Shown: piece by piece, positions 19,495-30,202 of the stretch
Layout: every line of letters begins with the position of its first letter
How positions within the stretch are numbered: position 1 is the first letter of the stretch
DNA from: Streptomyces griseocarneus
GTDB taxonomy: Bacteria; Actinomycetota; Actinomycetes; Streptomycetales; Streptomycetaceae
Reading direction: 5' to 3'
Assembly: GCA_003674045.1 (NCBI GenBank)
Contig: PENC01000002.1
Coordinates: 124,001-188,000 of the forward strand
DNA: 64,000 bases
Position numbers and translations under genes: made by a program
The notes under the pieces: model-generated
Databases searched by the model: none
What the model was told of the DNA's origin: nothing
Seen by the model: the letters and a program-made list of their open reading frames with translations, nothing else

Positions 19495-20847
19495 GTGCAC
19501 CCTGCCACTCCACCGGGCGACCGCCCGGACGACCGACCGCGTCCACCGGCCATGCTCCGCCTGGCAGCCGCCTCCCTGGCGGGCACGGCCATCGAGTTCT
19601 ACGACTTCTTCGCCTACGGCACCGCCGCGGCCCTCGTCCTCGGGCCGCTGTACTTCCCGACGGTCTCACCACTCCTGGGCACGCTCGCGGCCTTCGGCAC
19701 CTTCGGCGTCGGGTTCCTCGCCCGGCCGCTGGGGTCCGTGTTCTTCGGCCACATCGGCGACCGGCGGGGCCGCCGCCCGGTCCTGATCGCGTCCCTGCTC
19801 CTGACCGGCCTCGCGACCGTCGCGGTCGGCCTGGTACCCGGCTACCGCTCCATCGGCTTCGCGGCCCCGTGCCTGCTGCTCGTGCTGCGCTTCGCCCAGG
19901 GCTTCGGGCTCGGCGGCGAGTGGGGCGGAGCGGTGCTGCTGACCGCCGAGCACGCCCCCGCGGGCAGGCGCGCCCTGTGGGCGAGCGTGCCGCAGATCGG
20001 CCCGCCCGTGGGCTTCCTGCTCGCCAACGGCCTCACGCTCGCGCTGTCGGCCGGCCTCTCCGACGCGCAGTTCCGGTCGTGGGGCTGGCGGGTGCCGTTC
20101 TGGTTCGCCGGTGTGCTGGCCCTGGGCGGGCTGCTGCTGCGCGTACGGCTCTCCGAGACCCCGCAGTTCCGCGAGCTGGCGGACCGGGACACCCGGGCCG
20201 AGCTGCCGTTCGCCGAGGTCGTACGCGAGCACTGGCGCCCCCTGCTGCTCACCGCGGGCGGACTGACCTCGGTGTACGCCCTCTACTACACGATCACCAC
20301 ATGGTCGCTCGCCTACGCGACGGAGCGCCTCGGCGTCGACCGGACCGTCATGCTCGGCTGCATCATGACGTCGGTCACCGTCTCCGGCGCGGTCACCCCG
20401 GCGTTCGCGCTCCTGGCCGACCGCTACGGGCGCCGCGCGCTGTGCCTCGCGGGCACCGCCGCCACGGCGCTGTGGACGGTCCCGCTGGTCACCCTGCTGT
20501 ACACGGGACGGCCGGTGTGGATGGTGCTGGGCTTCGGGGTCGCGGCGCTGGCGTTCACCGCGGTGTTCGCCGTCATCGCGGCCTACCTCCCCGAGCTGTA
20601 CGAGCCCCGGGTGCGCTGCACGGGCGCGACCGTGGGCTACAACCTCGCCGGGGTGCTGGGCGGTGGCGTCACCCCGCTCGTCGCGACCGCGGCGGCCCGT
20701 GGCGACGGCCCGCCCTGGGGCGTGGCCGGCTATCTGGCCGCCCTCGCCCTCCTCGGCCTGGGCTGCTTCGCGCTGCTGCCCGAGACCCGCCCGGCGACCG
20801 GCCCCGAGCCCGAGGCCGGGGCGCTCACCGAGGGCGCGCCCGCCTGA
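19495..20847 (+). CDS. MFS transporter, metabolite:H+ symporter (MHS/ProP-like) family
   Basis: An integral membrane protein of about 450 residues with 12 predicted hydrophobic segments. It shows sugar-porter/MHS signatures: GTAIEFYDFFAYGTAA in TM1, GHIGDRRGRRPVL between TM2 and TM3, and the LRFAQGFGLGGEWGGA stretch typical of ProP, shikimate and alpha-ketoglutarate transporters. A second loop motif LADRYGRRAL follows TM8. Substrate is probably an organic acid, amino acid or betaine. The start is uncertain: GTG at 19495 has GGAAGTTGGGCAGGC upstream, and ATG at 19552 lies closer to TM1. No substrate-linked neighbours are seen. Confidence 0.88.
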   Translation: MHPATPPGDRPDDRPRPPAMLRLAAASLAGTAIEFYDFFAYGTAAALVLGPLYFPTVSPLLGTLAAFGTFGVGFLARPLGSVFFGHIGDRRGRRPVLIASLLLTGLATVAVGLVPGYRSIGFAAPCLLLVLRFAQGFGLGGEWGGAVLLTAEHAPAGRRALWASVPQIGPPVGFLLANGLTLALSAGLSDAQFRSWGWRVPFWFAGVLALGGLLLRVRLSETPQFRELADRDTRAELPFAEVVREHWRPLLLTAGGLTSVYALYYTITTWSLAYATERLGVDRTVMLGCIMTSVTVSGAVTPAFALLADRYGRRALCLAGTAATALWTVPLVTLLYTGRPVWMVLGFGVAALAFTAVFAVIAAYLPELYEPRVRCTGATVGYNLAGVLGGGVTPLVATAAARGDGPPWGVAGYLAALALLGLGCFALLPETRPATGPEPEAGALTEGAPA

Positions 20848-20877
20848 GGAGGACGGGCCGGGGCGGCCCGCTCCGGC

Positions 20878-21882
20878 TCAGACCCGGGCCGTGTCGCCCT
20901 CGCGGGTCTCCTCGGCCGCGGCGGCCCGCTCGGCGGCCGCCTGCTTCTTCGAGGCCATCAGGCTCGTGACGGTGGTGACCGCGAGCACGGCGCAGATGAC
21001 GCCGAGCGAGACCGGGATGCTGATCTCGGGCACCCCGACGCCGCCCTCGTGCAGGGCGTGCAGGACGAGCTTGACACCGATGAAGCCGAGGATGACCGAC
21101 AGGCCGTACGAGAGGTGGACCAGCTTCTTCAGCAGGCCGCCGATCAGGAAGTACAGCTGCCGCAGGCCCATGAGGGCGAAGGCGTTGGCCGTGAAGACGA
21201 TGTACGGGTCCTGGGTGAGGCCGAAGATCGCCGGTATGGAGTCCAGCGCGAAGAGCACGTCGGTGGTGCCGATCGCCAGCATGACGATCAGCATCGGCGT
21301 CATCAGACGCTTGCCGTTCTCGACGACGAAGAGCTTCGTGCCGTGGTAGCGGTCCGTCGAGGGGAAGCGGCGCTCCACCATCTTCAGGAAGCGGTTCTCC
21401 TCGAACTCCTCGTCCTCCTCGTCGGCCCGGGCCTCCTGGATGAGCTTCCAGGCGGTCCAGATGAGGAAGGCGCCGAAGATGTAGAAGACCCACGAGAAGT
21501 TGGCGATGATCGCCGCGCCCGCGCCGATGAAGCCCGCGCGCAGGACGAGGGCGATGAGTACGCCGACCATGAGCACGCGCTGCTGGTAGACCGACGGCAC
21601 CGCGAACTTCGCCATGATCAGGACGAAGACGAAGAGGTTGTCGACGCTCAGCGACTTCTCGGTGATGAAGCCCGCGAAGAACTCGCCCGCGGGCTGCCCG
21701 CCGCCGAAGACCAGCAGCCCCAGCCCGAAGAGCCCGGCCAGGGCCACCCAGACCGCGGTCCAGATGCCCGCTTCCTTGAGCGAGACCTCATGAGGCTTGC
21801 GGCCACCGATGAAGAAATCGGCGGCGACGAGGGCGCACAGACCGAGGATGGTCAGCACCCACAGGGTCAAGGAGACGTCCAC
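20878..21882 (-). CDS. TerC-family integral membrane protein
   Basis: A 334-residue polytopic membrane protein of the TerC/Alx family, members of which are linked to tellurite resistance and Mn2+ export. Several hydrophobic segments are visible (LTLWVLTILGLCALVAADFF; GVLIALVLRAGFIGAGAA). Conserved acidic motifs include SLSVDNLFVFVLIM and GTTDVLFALDSIPAIFG, in which the Asp residues in membrane helices are family hallmarks. I chose the GTG at 21880-21882, directly preceded by GGAGGGCC. TerD-family genes follow upstream on the same strand, so a tellurite/stress-type ter cluster is likely, although the genes are not tightly packed. Confidence 0.93.
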   Translation of the reverse strand: MDVSLTLWVLTILGLCALVAADFFIGGRKPHEVSLKEAGIWTAVWVALAGLFGLGLLVFGGGQPAGEFFAGFITEKSLSVDNLFVFVLIMAKFAVPSVYQQRVLMVGVLIALVLRAGFIGAGAAIIANFSWVFYIFGAFLIWTAWKLIQEARADEEDEEFEENRFLKMVERRFPSTDRYHGTKLFVVENGKRLMTPMLIVMLAIGTTDVLFALDSIPAIFGLTQDPYIVFTANAFALMGLRQLYFLIGGLLKKLVHLSYGLSVILGFIGVKLVLHALHEGGVGVPEISIPVSLGVICAVLAVTTVTSLMASKKQAAAERAAAAEETREGDTARV

Positions 21883-21971
21883 TGGCCCTCCGGCACATAC
21901 GGCATACGACAACTGCCAAGAACAGTACAGGAAGACCCAAGGAAAGGTAAAGAGATCACCAAAGATGCAGG

Positions 21972-23843
21972 TCAGATGCCATACGCGCGCCGCGCCGACC
22001 CCACCCGCCGGAGCACCTCGCGCAGCACGTCGCTCCCCGGCGGCACCCGCGCGGGCTCGTACGTCCAGGCATGCCCGACCCAGGGGTCGGCGAGGTGGTC
22101 GTCGGCGACCGGCGTGATCCTCAGCAGGGCCTTCCAGAGGGGATCGAGCACGGGCCCGTACCCCCGGGCGTCGGCACGGTCGGCGACCATCAGCAGGTGC
22201 ACCCCGACCGCGGGCCCCTCGTCCGCGAGGTAGCGCAACTGGGTCACGGCCCGGTCGTCGAAGCCGTGCGGGAAGTCGTTGACGACGAGCAGCTGCTGCG
22301 CGGTGTCCACGTCGGGCGGGAGGGAGTCCAGGGCGTCGTTGCGGACGGCCATCTGCACCAGGTCGACACGGCGCGTGAGCCGGTCCAGGACCTCGGAGAC
22401 GCCCCGCGCGCCCGCCGCGGGCGGTTCCCGCAGCGCCCCGGAGTCGAGCAGCGGCGCGAGCGCGTCCCCCGCCGCGCCCGCGGGGTCGACGATCCGCACC
22501 GTGAACTCACCGACCGGGTGCGCGGCCAGCAGCCGCGCCGCGTGGAGCACTGCGGTCTCCACCGCCCGCCTGCGCAGCTCCCCGGAGTCCACCGGCTCCG
22601 CGCCACGCCCGGGCGGCCGGCCGCTGTCGATCCACAGGCCGCGCTCCAGCGGCAGCCGCACGAGCAGGGGAATCCGCAGGTCCGTCCGCTCGGGCAGATG
22701 CAGATCTCCCAGCCGCAGCGCGAAGGGGCTCTCCAGCGGGATCTGGTAGCCGTGCCACACCGGGCTGTCCCAGCGGGCGAAAGCGGGCGGCAGGGCGTGC
22801 TCGACGACCTCGGACTCGGCCGCGAGCCGGCCGAGGTCCCGGTCGAGGACGACACGGGCCCGCTCCACGAGCTCCGCGTGCCGGGCCCGGGCCGCGTCGC
22901 GGGCGGCGTCCGAGGCCGGGCCGACACGGGTCAGCGGATCGGAGAGCACCTCGTCCAGTTCCCGCTCCAGACGCGACTCGGCGAAGTCGGCCGCGCTGCG
23001 GTAGGCGGCGACGGACCGCGCCAGGTCCTCGAACATGCCCCAGACCTGGTTGTAGAGCCGCTCGTCCATCGTCCAGCCCGTGGCGTCACCGGCGACGGGC
23101 CGCACGAGCCCGTCCGGCTCCGCCGACGGCACGGCGGAGGCACCGGACACATCAGATGCATCGGGCGTTTCCGCCGGGGCGGCGGGCGCCGGGGCCGGAG
23201 CCGGTGTGCGGCCGGGATGCCGGTAGCTGATGGGGCCCGGAACCGCGGACGGCGAGGGCCGCGCGGCCGGTGCCGCCGCGGGATCGGCGGTGGTGGCCGC
23301 CGCCACCGCCGCATGGATCTCCGCCGCCATCGCGGCGGCCCCCTCCAGCCCCTGGTCGCGCAGCAGCGCGGCGAGGCCGCCCGCGTAGCCCTGGCCGACG
23401 GCGCGCACCTTCCAGGCGCCCTGTCTCCGGTACAGCTCCAGCGCGACGACGGCCGACTCGGTGTCGAGGCCGGTGATGGTGTAGCCGACGGCCGCGGTCC
23501 CGCCGGGCCCGGTGACCACCACGGACGGCGCGGCCGTCGCGCCGAAGCGGTCCGGACCGCCCGCGCCCTCCGGGAGGGCGAGCAGCACCTGGACGCGGTG
23601 GACGGCTTCCGGGAGCGCCGCCAGGTCGACGGAGATCCGCGGGTCGGCGGCGGCCCGCCGGGGCACCTCCAGCCCGGGCAGCCGGTGCGCCGCCGGGTGG
23701 ACGACACCCCCGGCCCCGGCGACCCTGCCGTCGGCGTCACCGAGCGTGGCACCCGCCACGACCACAGCGTCCGCCGAGACACGGATCTCCAGTCGGGTCT
23801 CCGACAGCGAGTGGTTCTGCCCCCGCACCAGCTCCGCGGTCAT
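21972..23843 (-). CDS. TerD-like N-terminus fused to an FtsK/EccC-like C-terminal region
   Basis: A 623-residue protein. The first 200 residues resemble TerD (LVRGQNHSLSETRLEIRVSA; AVGYTITGLDTESAVVALEL; WKVRAVGQGYAGGLAALL). A Pro/Ala-rich linker follows, then a helical segment (about 260-360) and a C-terminal region (about 370-623). That region resembles the nucleotide-binding fold of FtsK-type proteins, with IPLLVRLPLERGLWIDSG and a Walker B-like strand QLLVVNDFPHGFDD followed by VGVHLLMVADR. I see no Walker A, so ATP hydrolysis is doubtful. It is 58 bp downstream of the adjacent terD gene on the same strand and probably cotranscribed. Function is likely stress- or envelope-related. Confidence 0.8.
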   Translation of the reverse strand: MTAELVRGQNHSLSETRLEIRVSADAVVVAGATLGDADGRVAGAGGVVHPAAHRLPGLEVPRRAAADPRISVDLAALPEAVHRVQVLLALPEGAGGPDRFGATAAPSVVVTGPGGTAAVGYTITGLDTESAVVALELYRRQGAWKVRAVGQGYAGGLAALLRDQGLEGAAAMAAEIHAAVAAATTADPAAAPAARPSPSAVPGPISYRHPGRTPAPAPAPAAPAETPDASDVSGASAVPSAEPDGLVRPVAGDATGWTMDERLYNQVWGMFEDLARSVAAYRSAADFAESRLERELDEVLSDPLTRVGPASDAARDAARARHAELVERARVVLDRDLGRLAAESEVVEHALPPAFARWDSPVWHGYQIPLESPFALRLGDLHLPERTDLRIPLLVRLPLERGLWIDSGRPPGRGAEPVDSGELRRRAVETAVLHAARLLAAHPVGEFTVRIVDPAGAAGDALAPLLDSGALREPPAAGARGVSEVLDRLTRRVDLVQMAVRNDALDSLPPDVDTAQQLLVVNDFPHGFDDRAVTQLRYLADEGPAVGVHLLMVADRADARGYGPVLDPLWKALLRITPVADDHLADPWVGHAWTYEPARVPPGSDVLREVLRRVGSARRAYGI

Positions 23844-23901
23844 GCCCGCGCTCCCCCTCGGTGTCGCCCTCGGCCCTTGCCGCCGTCGTACCGACCGGGC
23901 C

Positions 23902-24480
23902 TCAGAGGCTCGGCAGGATCGCCGGCATGAGGTCCTGGAACGTCCGTCCGTTGGACGGCGTGCCGATCGCGGTCATCTGCCAGCCCGCGCCCGCGCGGTG
24001 CACCTTGGCCATGATCTGCGCGGTGTACGCGCCGCCGCCGTCGAGGGTGTAGCGCGCGAGCTCCTGGCCGGTGGTCTCGTCGACCAGACGGCAGAACGCG
24101 TTCTTCACCTCGGCGAACGTCTGGCCGGTGAAGGAGTTCACCGTGAACACGATGGTGTCGACGTGCACGGGCACCCGCTGGAGGTCGACGAGGATCGCCT
24201 CGTCGTCGCCGCCCGTGCCCGCGCCGCCCACCAGGTTGTCCCCGGTGTGCCGGACCGAGCCGTCGTCACTCACCAGGTGACGGAAGAAGACGACGTCCAC
24301 CGGCTGGCCACCGGCGAACAGCACCGCCGACGCGTCGAGGTCGATCTCCTTGGTGCGCGACCCGAACAGTCCGCGGCGGGGAGCGGCCTGCCAGCCGAGC
24401 CCCATCCGCACCGCGGTCAGGGTGCCCCCGTCGGCCTTCTGCAGGCTGATGCCCTGTCCCTTGGACAAGTTGACCGTCAC
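23902..24480 (-). CDS. TerD-family protein
   Basis: A 192-residue stress protein of the TerD/CABP family, small calcium-binding proteins linked to tellurite resistance and to morphogenesis in Streptomyces. It begins VTVNLSKGQGISLQKADGG, the family N-terminus. It has DLDASAVLF, GDNLVGGAGTGGDDEAILVDL with acidic calcium-binding positions, and VFTVNSFTGQTFAEVKNAFCRLVD. I chose the GTG at 24478-24480 with AGAAGGGA upstream; the 33-codon extension is not conserved. It is upstream of and likely cotranscribed with the fused TerD gene. Confidence 0.95.
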   Translation of the reverse strand: MTVNLSKGQGISLQKADGGTLTAVRMGLGWQAAPRRGLFGSRTKEIDLDASAVLFAGGQPVDVVFFRHLVSDDGSVRHTGDNLVGGAGTGGDDEAILVDLQRVPVHVDTIVFTVNSFTGQTFAEVKNAFCRLVDETTGQELARYTLDGGGAYTAQIMAKVHRAGAGWQMTAIGTPSNGRTFQDLMPAILPSL

Positions 24481-24637
24481 GCCAGTCCCTTCTCGAACAA
24501 CTCGTACGTGCTTCCCCGTGGCCGCGCGTCCGCACGGCCCCACGACGACCCTAAGCAGTACCGGCCGGGGCGCCCGCACCCGGGCGGGCTTTGTGGCGGT
24601 CTTGCAACATCCCCGCCCCGGCCGTGCGACAACCCCC

Positions 24638-26770
<2,133 letters not shown>

Positions 26771-27030
26771 GCCACCACCGTACGGCCACCCACTGACAAC
26801 GGCCGCGTGCCGGATCCTCCCCCGGCTCCGGGACCCTCCGGCCCGCCGCCGCCCACCCGTTCTCCCGGGTGGACGCGCGGCGGGGAACGGGATACGGGAC
26901 CGTGGATCCTGTGTACCGGCCTCGGCATGATCGCGTATTCGTGTGCTGTACGACCGTCCCGTACGCCGGGGCCCGGCGCGCCGCCGTGCCCGCGGCCACG
27001 GCCCGTGACCCCAGGCAGCGAGGAGCCCGC

Positions 27031-27981
27031 ATGCGCGTCCGTCCCGTCTCCGCCGTGACCGGTGCACTGCTCGGACTGGCGGCCCTCGCGTCCTCCGTCG
27101 TCCCCGTGCTCCCCGTACAGCACGCGCGGGCCGCCGAGCAGGCGCGGCTGCCGGTCACCATCGGCCACCGGGGCGTACCGGTGCGCGCCCCCGAGAACAC
27201 CCTGGCCTCGATCGACAAGGCCGCCGCGCTCGGCATCCGCTGGGTGGAGAACGACGTGCAGCGCACCAAGGACGGCGCCCTGGTCGTCATGCACGACACG
27301 ACCCTGGAGCGCACGACCGACGTCAAGCGCCGCTTCCCAGGGCGCGCGCCCTGGAAGGTCGCGGACTTCCCCCTCGCCGAGATCGCGAAGCTCGACGCCG
27401 GGAGCTGGTTCGGCCGGCGCTTCACCGGGGAACGGGTGCCCACGCTCAGGCGCTACCTCGAGCGCGTCGACCACAACCACCAGCGGCTGCTGCTGGAGAT
27501 CAAGGCCCCGGACCTCTACCCAGGCATCGAACGGCAGCTGGCCGCCGAGCTGCGGCGGTCCGGATGGCTCGACGCCGCCCACGTCCGGGACGCCCTGGTC
27601 GTCCAGAGCTTCGACGCGCGCTCCCTGCGGACCTTCCACGGGCTGCGCCCGGAGGCGAGGACGGGCTTCCTGGGCACGCCGGGGACCCGGCAGCTGCGCG
27701 CGTACGCGGCGTTCGCCGACCAGATCAACCCGAGCCAGCGCGGGGTCACGGCGGCCTGGGTGCGTGCCGTGCACGCGGTGAAGGGCCCGCACGGCAGGCC
27801 GCTGGAGGTGTCCGCGTGGACGGTCGACGACGGCGACAGGGCCGTCGCGCTCGCGCGCATGGGCGTGGACGCGATCATCAGCAACGCCCCCCAGGTGGTG
27901 GAGGCGGCACTGACCGACGAGGAGGACTACGCGACGCCGGGCCTGCCGCTCTCCTTCCTGGGACCCCTGGACTTCTTCTGA
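27031..27981 (+). CDS. secreted glycerophosphodiester phosphodiesterase
   Basis: A 316-residue exported enzyme that would hydrolyse glycerophosphodiesters to glycerol 3-phosphate and an alcohol. It has a signal peptide ([20 protein letters not shown], cleavage near ARA-AEQ). The GDPD TIM-barrel motifs are [36 protein letters not shown] (metal-binding Glu/Asp and catalytic His) and LLLEIKAPD. The C-terminal [25 protein letters not shown] is the family's last barrel strand. Start is the ATG at 27031 after GAGGAG. It stands alone, and exported GDPDs usually scavenge phosphate or remodel teichoic acids. Confidence 0.93.
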   Translation: MRVRPVSAVTGALLGLAALASSVVPVLPVQHARAAEQARLPVTIGHRGVPVRAPENTLASIDKAAALGIRWVENDVQRTKDGALVVMHDTTLERTTDVKRRFPGRAPWKVADFPLAEIAKLDAGSWFGRRFTGERVPTLRRYLERVDHNHQRLLLEIKAPDLYPGIERQLAAELRRSGWLDAAHVRDALVVQSFDARSLRTFHGLRPEARTGFLGTPGTRQLRAYAAFADQINPSQRGVTAAWVRAVHAVKGPHGRPLEVSAWTVDDGDRAVALARMGVDAIISNAPQVVEAALTDEEDYATPGLPLSFLGPLDFF

Positions 27982-28063
27982 GATCCGGAGAGTCCGGGCG
28001 GAGCAGTGGACTTGGCAGAAACGGCCGTGGCCTGTGGGGCGGCCGACGCCCTACGCTGACCGG

Positions 28064-28627
28064 GTGACGGACGTGGAAAAAGCGGGTGCACGGGAGTGGG
28101 CCTGGGCGACGATCGGATCGCCGATCGGCCCACTGGGGCTCGCCGCGACGCCGGAAGGGCTGCTGGCGGTCGAGTTCCGAGCCGAGGGGAAGCGGGCGGC
28201 GCAGACCGTCGAACGTCTCACGCGACGCCTCGGCGCGGGGCCCGCGTCCCGCCCGGGCCCCGCGCGGGACGTCCTCGACCGGGCGTCCGCCGAGCTCGTC
28301 GCGTACTTCGCCGGGCGCGGGAAGACCTTCTCCGTCCCCCTGGACTGGTCGCTGACCTCGGGCTTCAACCGCAGGGCGCTGCGCGAGCTCACCGACCGCG
28401 TCCCGTACGGCACCGTCGTCAGCTACCAGGACCTCGCCGACCGCCTCGGGGAGCGCGGGGCGGCGCGGGCCGTGGGCATGGCGATGGGGAGCAACCCGCT
28501 GCCGGTGGTGGTGCCCTGCCATCGTGTCGTCGAGAGCAACGGCGGCCTCGGCGGATTTGGCAGCGGACTGGAGATCAAACGGGCTCTGTTGTCCCTCGAA
28601 GGGGTGCTTCCGGAGCCTCTTTTCTGA
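28064..28627 (+). CDS. ogt: methylated-DNA--protein-cysteine methyltransferase
   Basis: A 187-residue suicide DNA-repair protein that transfers the methyl group from O6-methylguanine to its own cysteine. The active-site motif is NPLPVVVPCHRVV, with Cys in PCHRV, and the DNA-recognition helix is RGAARAVGMAMGSNP. The N-terminal ribonuclease-like domain is present. I chose the GTG at 28064 (VTDVEKAGAREWAW); an alternative lies 10 codons upstream and no strong Shine-Dalgarno distinguishes them. It has no Ada regulatory domain, so it is the stand-alone Ogt type, as is usual in Streptomyces. Confidence 0.93.
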   Translation: MTDVEKAGAREWAWATIGSPIGPLGLAATPEGLLAVEFRAEGKRAAQTVERLTRRLGAGPASRPGPARDVLDRASAELVAYFAGRGKTFSVPLDWSLTSGFNRRALRELTDRVPYGTVVSYQDLADRLGERGAARAVGMAMGSNPLPVVVPCHRVVESNGGLGGFGSGLEIKRALLSLEGVLPEPLF

Positions 28628-28770
28628 CACGGACGCCCGTAGTTCCCGGCATGAAAGCCCGCCCGCGCCCGTAGCGCGCATCCACGCGGCCCGGTCGATT
28701 GTCAGTGGTGCCTCCTAGCGTTCCTTCCAGTCGGACCGGTCGCCACGACCGGCCCAGGGAGGGGCATGCC

Positions 28771-30202
28771 ATGACGGCGCGGACGACGTACCTGGAGCTG
28801 TCGCAGGACGGCGGCGGGGCACACAAGTTCTACGAAGTCACCGTGGACGGCACGGCCGTCTCGGTGCGCTACGGCCGTATCGGCGCCGCGGGCCAGACCC
28901 AGCGGTCCTCGTTCCCGACCGCGGAGAAGGCGCAGGCCGCGGCGGCGAAGAAGATAGGGGAGAAGGTCCGCAAGGGGTACGCCCCCGCGGTGCGCGGGCA
29001 GCGCGCGGCCCGCCAGGTGACACGCCGTCAGATCACCTCGGCGCCCTCCACGGCCCGCGCGTCCGCCCCCGTGCTGTGGCGGTTCGGCACGGGCTCCGCC
29101 GCCTTCGGCATCCACGTCTCCGAGGACCGCTGCTGGGTCGGGAACCAGGCCGGTGATGTGCACGCCCTCGGCCACGACGGCGAGGTGCTCGCCCGCTACC
29201 GGTTGCCCGACGGCGTCAAGTGCCTGGTGGCGGACGACTTCTGGATCTACGCCGGGTGCGACGACGGCACGGTCTACGACCTCTCCTCCAAGCTCCCGTT
29301 CGCCGCCTACGAGATCGCCTCCGACGTCGACATCTTCTGGCTGGACATCCACGAGGGCGTGCTGAACGTCGCCGACCGCGACGGCGGCCTGACCGTCATC
29401 GACCACGAGGACGAGTACCAGTGGTCGTGCAAGGCCGCCGGTGCGCACGCGTGGATGGTCCGCCGCGACGGGCACGCCGTCTACCACGGCCACAGCGCGG
29501 GGGTGACCGCCTGGGCCGCCGACGGCAGTGGCGAGCTGTGGCACACCCGTACGCCCGGCTCGGTGCTCTTCGGCTGGCAGGAGGAGCGGTCGGTCTACGC
29601 GGGCACCACCCACCGTGTCGTCCAGCGCCTGGCCAAGGACACGGGCGCCGTCGAGGCCACGTACGCGTGCGACGCCGCGGTCTACTCGTGCGCCACCGCC
29701 CCCGGCGGGCGCTATGTCTTCGCGGGCGACAGCTCCTCGTCGGTGTACTGCTTCACCGCCGACGGCACCCGCCTGTGGAAGCTGGGCACGGGCTGGGGCT
29801 CCGCCCTCTCCATGCAGTATCTCGACGAGCGGCTCTACCTGGTCACCACCGACGGCTCGCTCGTCTGTGTCGACGTGAGCGAGGCGGCCATCGCCGCCGC
29901 CCGCACCGGCACCGTCCCGGTCCCCGTGGACATCAAGTCGGCCGAGGCCGTGCCCACGTACACCCCCGCGACCGCGGTCGTCACGGTCACCTCCGCCCCC
30001 CGCCACGGGCATCGTGGTCGAGTGCGTCCAGGAGGCCGGACGCCTGCGCGTGCACGCGGTCTCCGCCGGTCACGACCCGAGCTGGAACATCCAGTTCCCC
30101 CGCCACATACGGCAGCCGGGAGCCCGCTATGTCGTGGACGCCCTCTCCCCCGCGCCCGGCGGCTTCTACCGCGTGCGCGGCGAGATCAGAAGGCTGGTCT
30201 GA
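28771..30202 (+). CDS. WGR-domain / beta-propeller protein, frame-shifted near 30,000
   Basis: Residues 1-80 form a WGR domain ([20 protein letters not shown]...VSVRYGRIG), a fold often seen with PARP-like or DNA-associated proteins. Then comes a PQQ-like beta-propeller with repeats such as [18 protein letters not shown] and [14 protein letters not shown]. The reading frame is coherent to about 29998, where the sequence has a run of six C (29996-30001). Removing one C continues in the other frame as [20 protein letters not shown] and ends at 30202 after RGEIRRLV. In the frame as written, translation runs on to 30297 with unlike residues and overlaps the next gene. Either a true frameshift (damaged gene) or a base-call error; the domain content supports an originally intact gene. 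Start is ATG at 28771 after GGGAGGGG. Propeller function is unknown. Confidence 0.75.
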
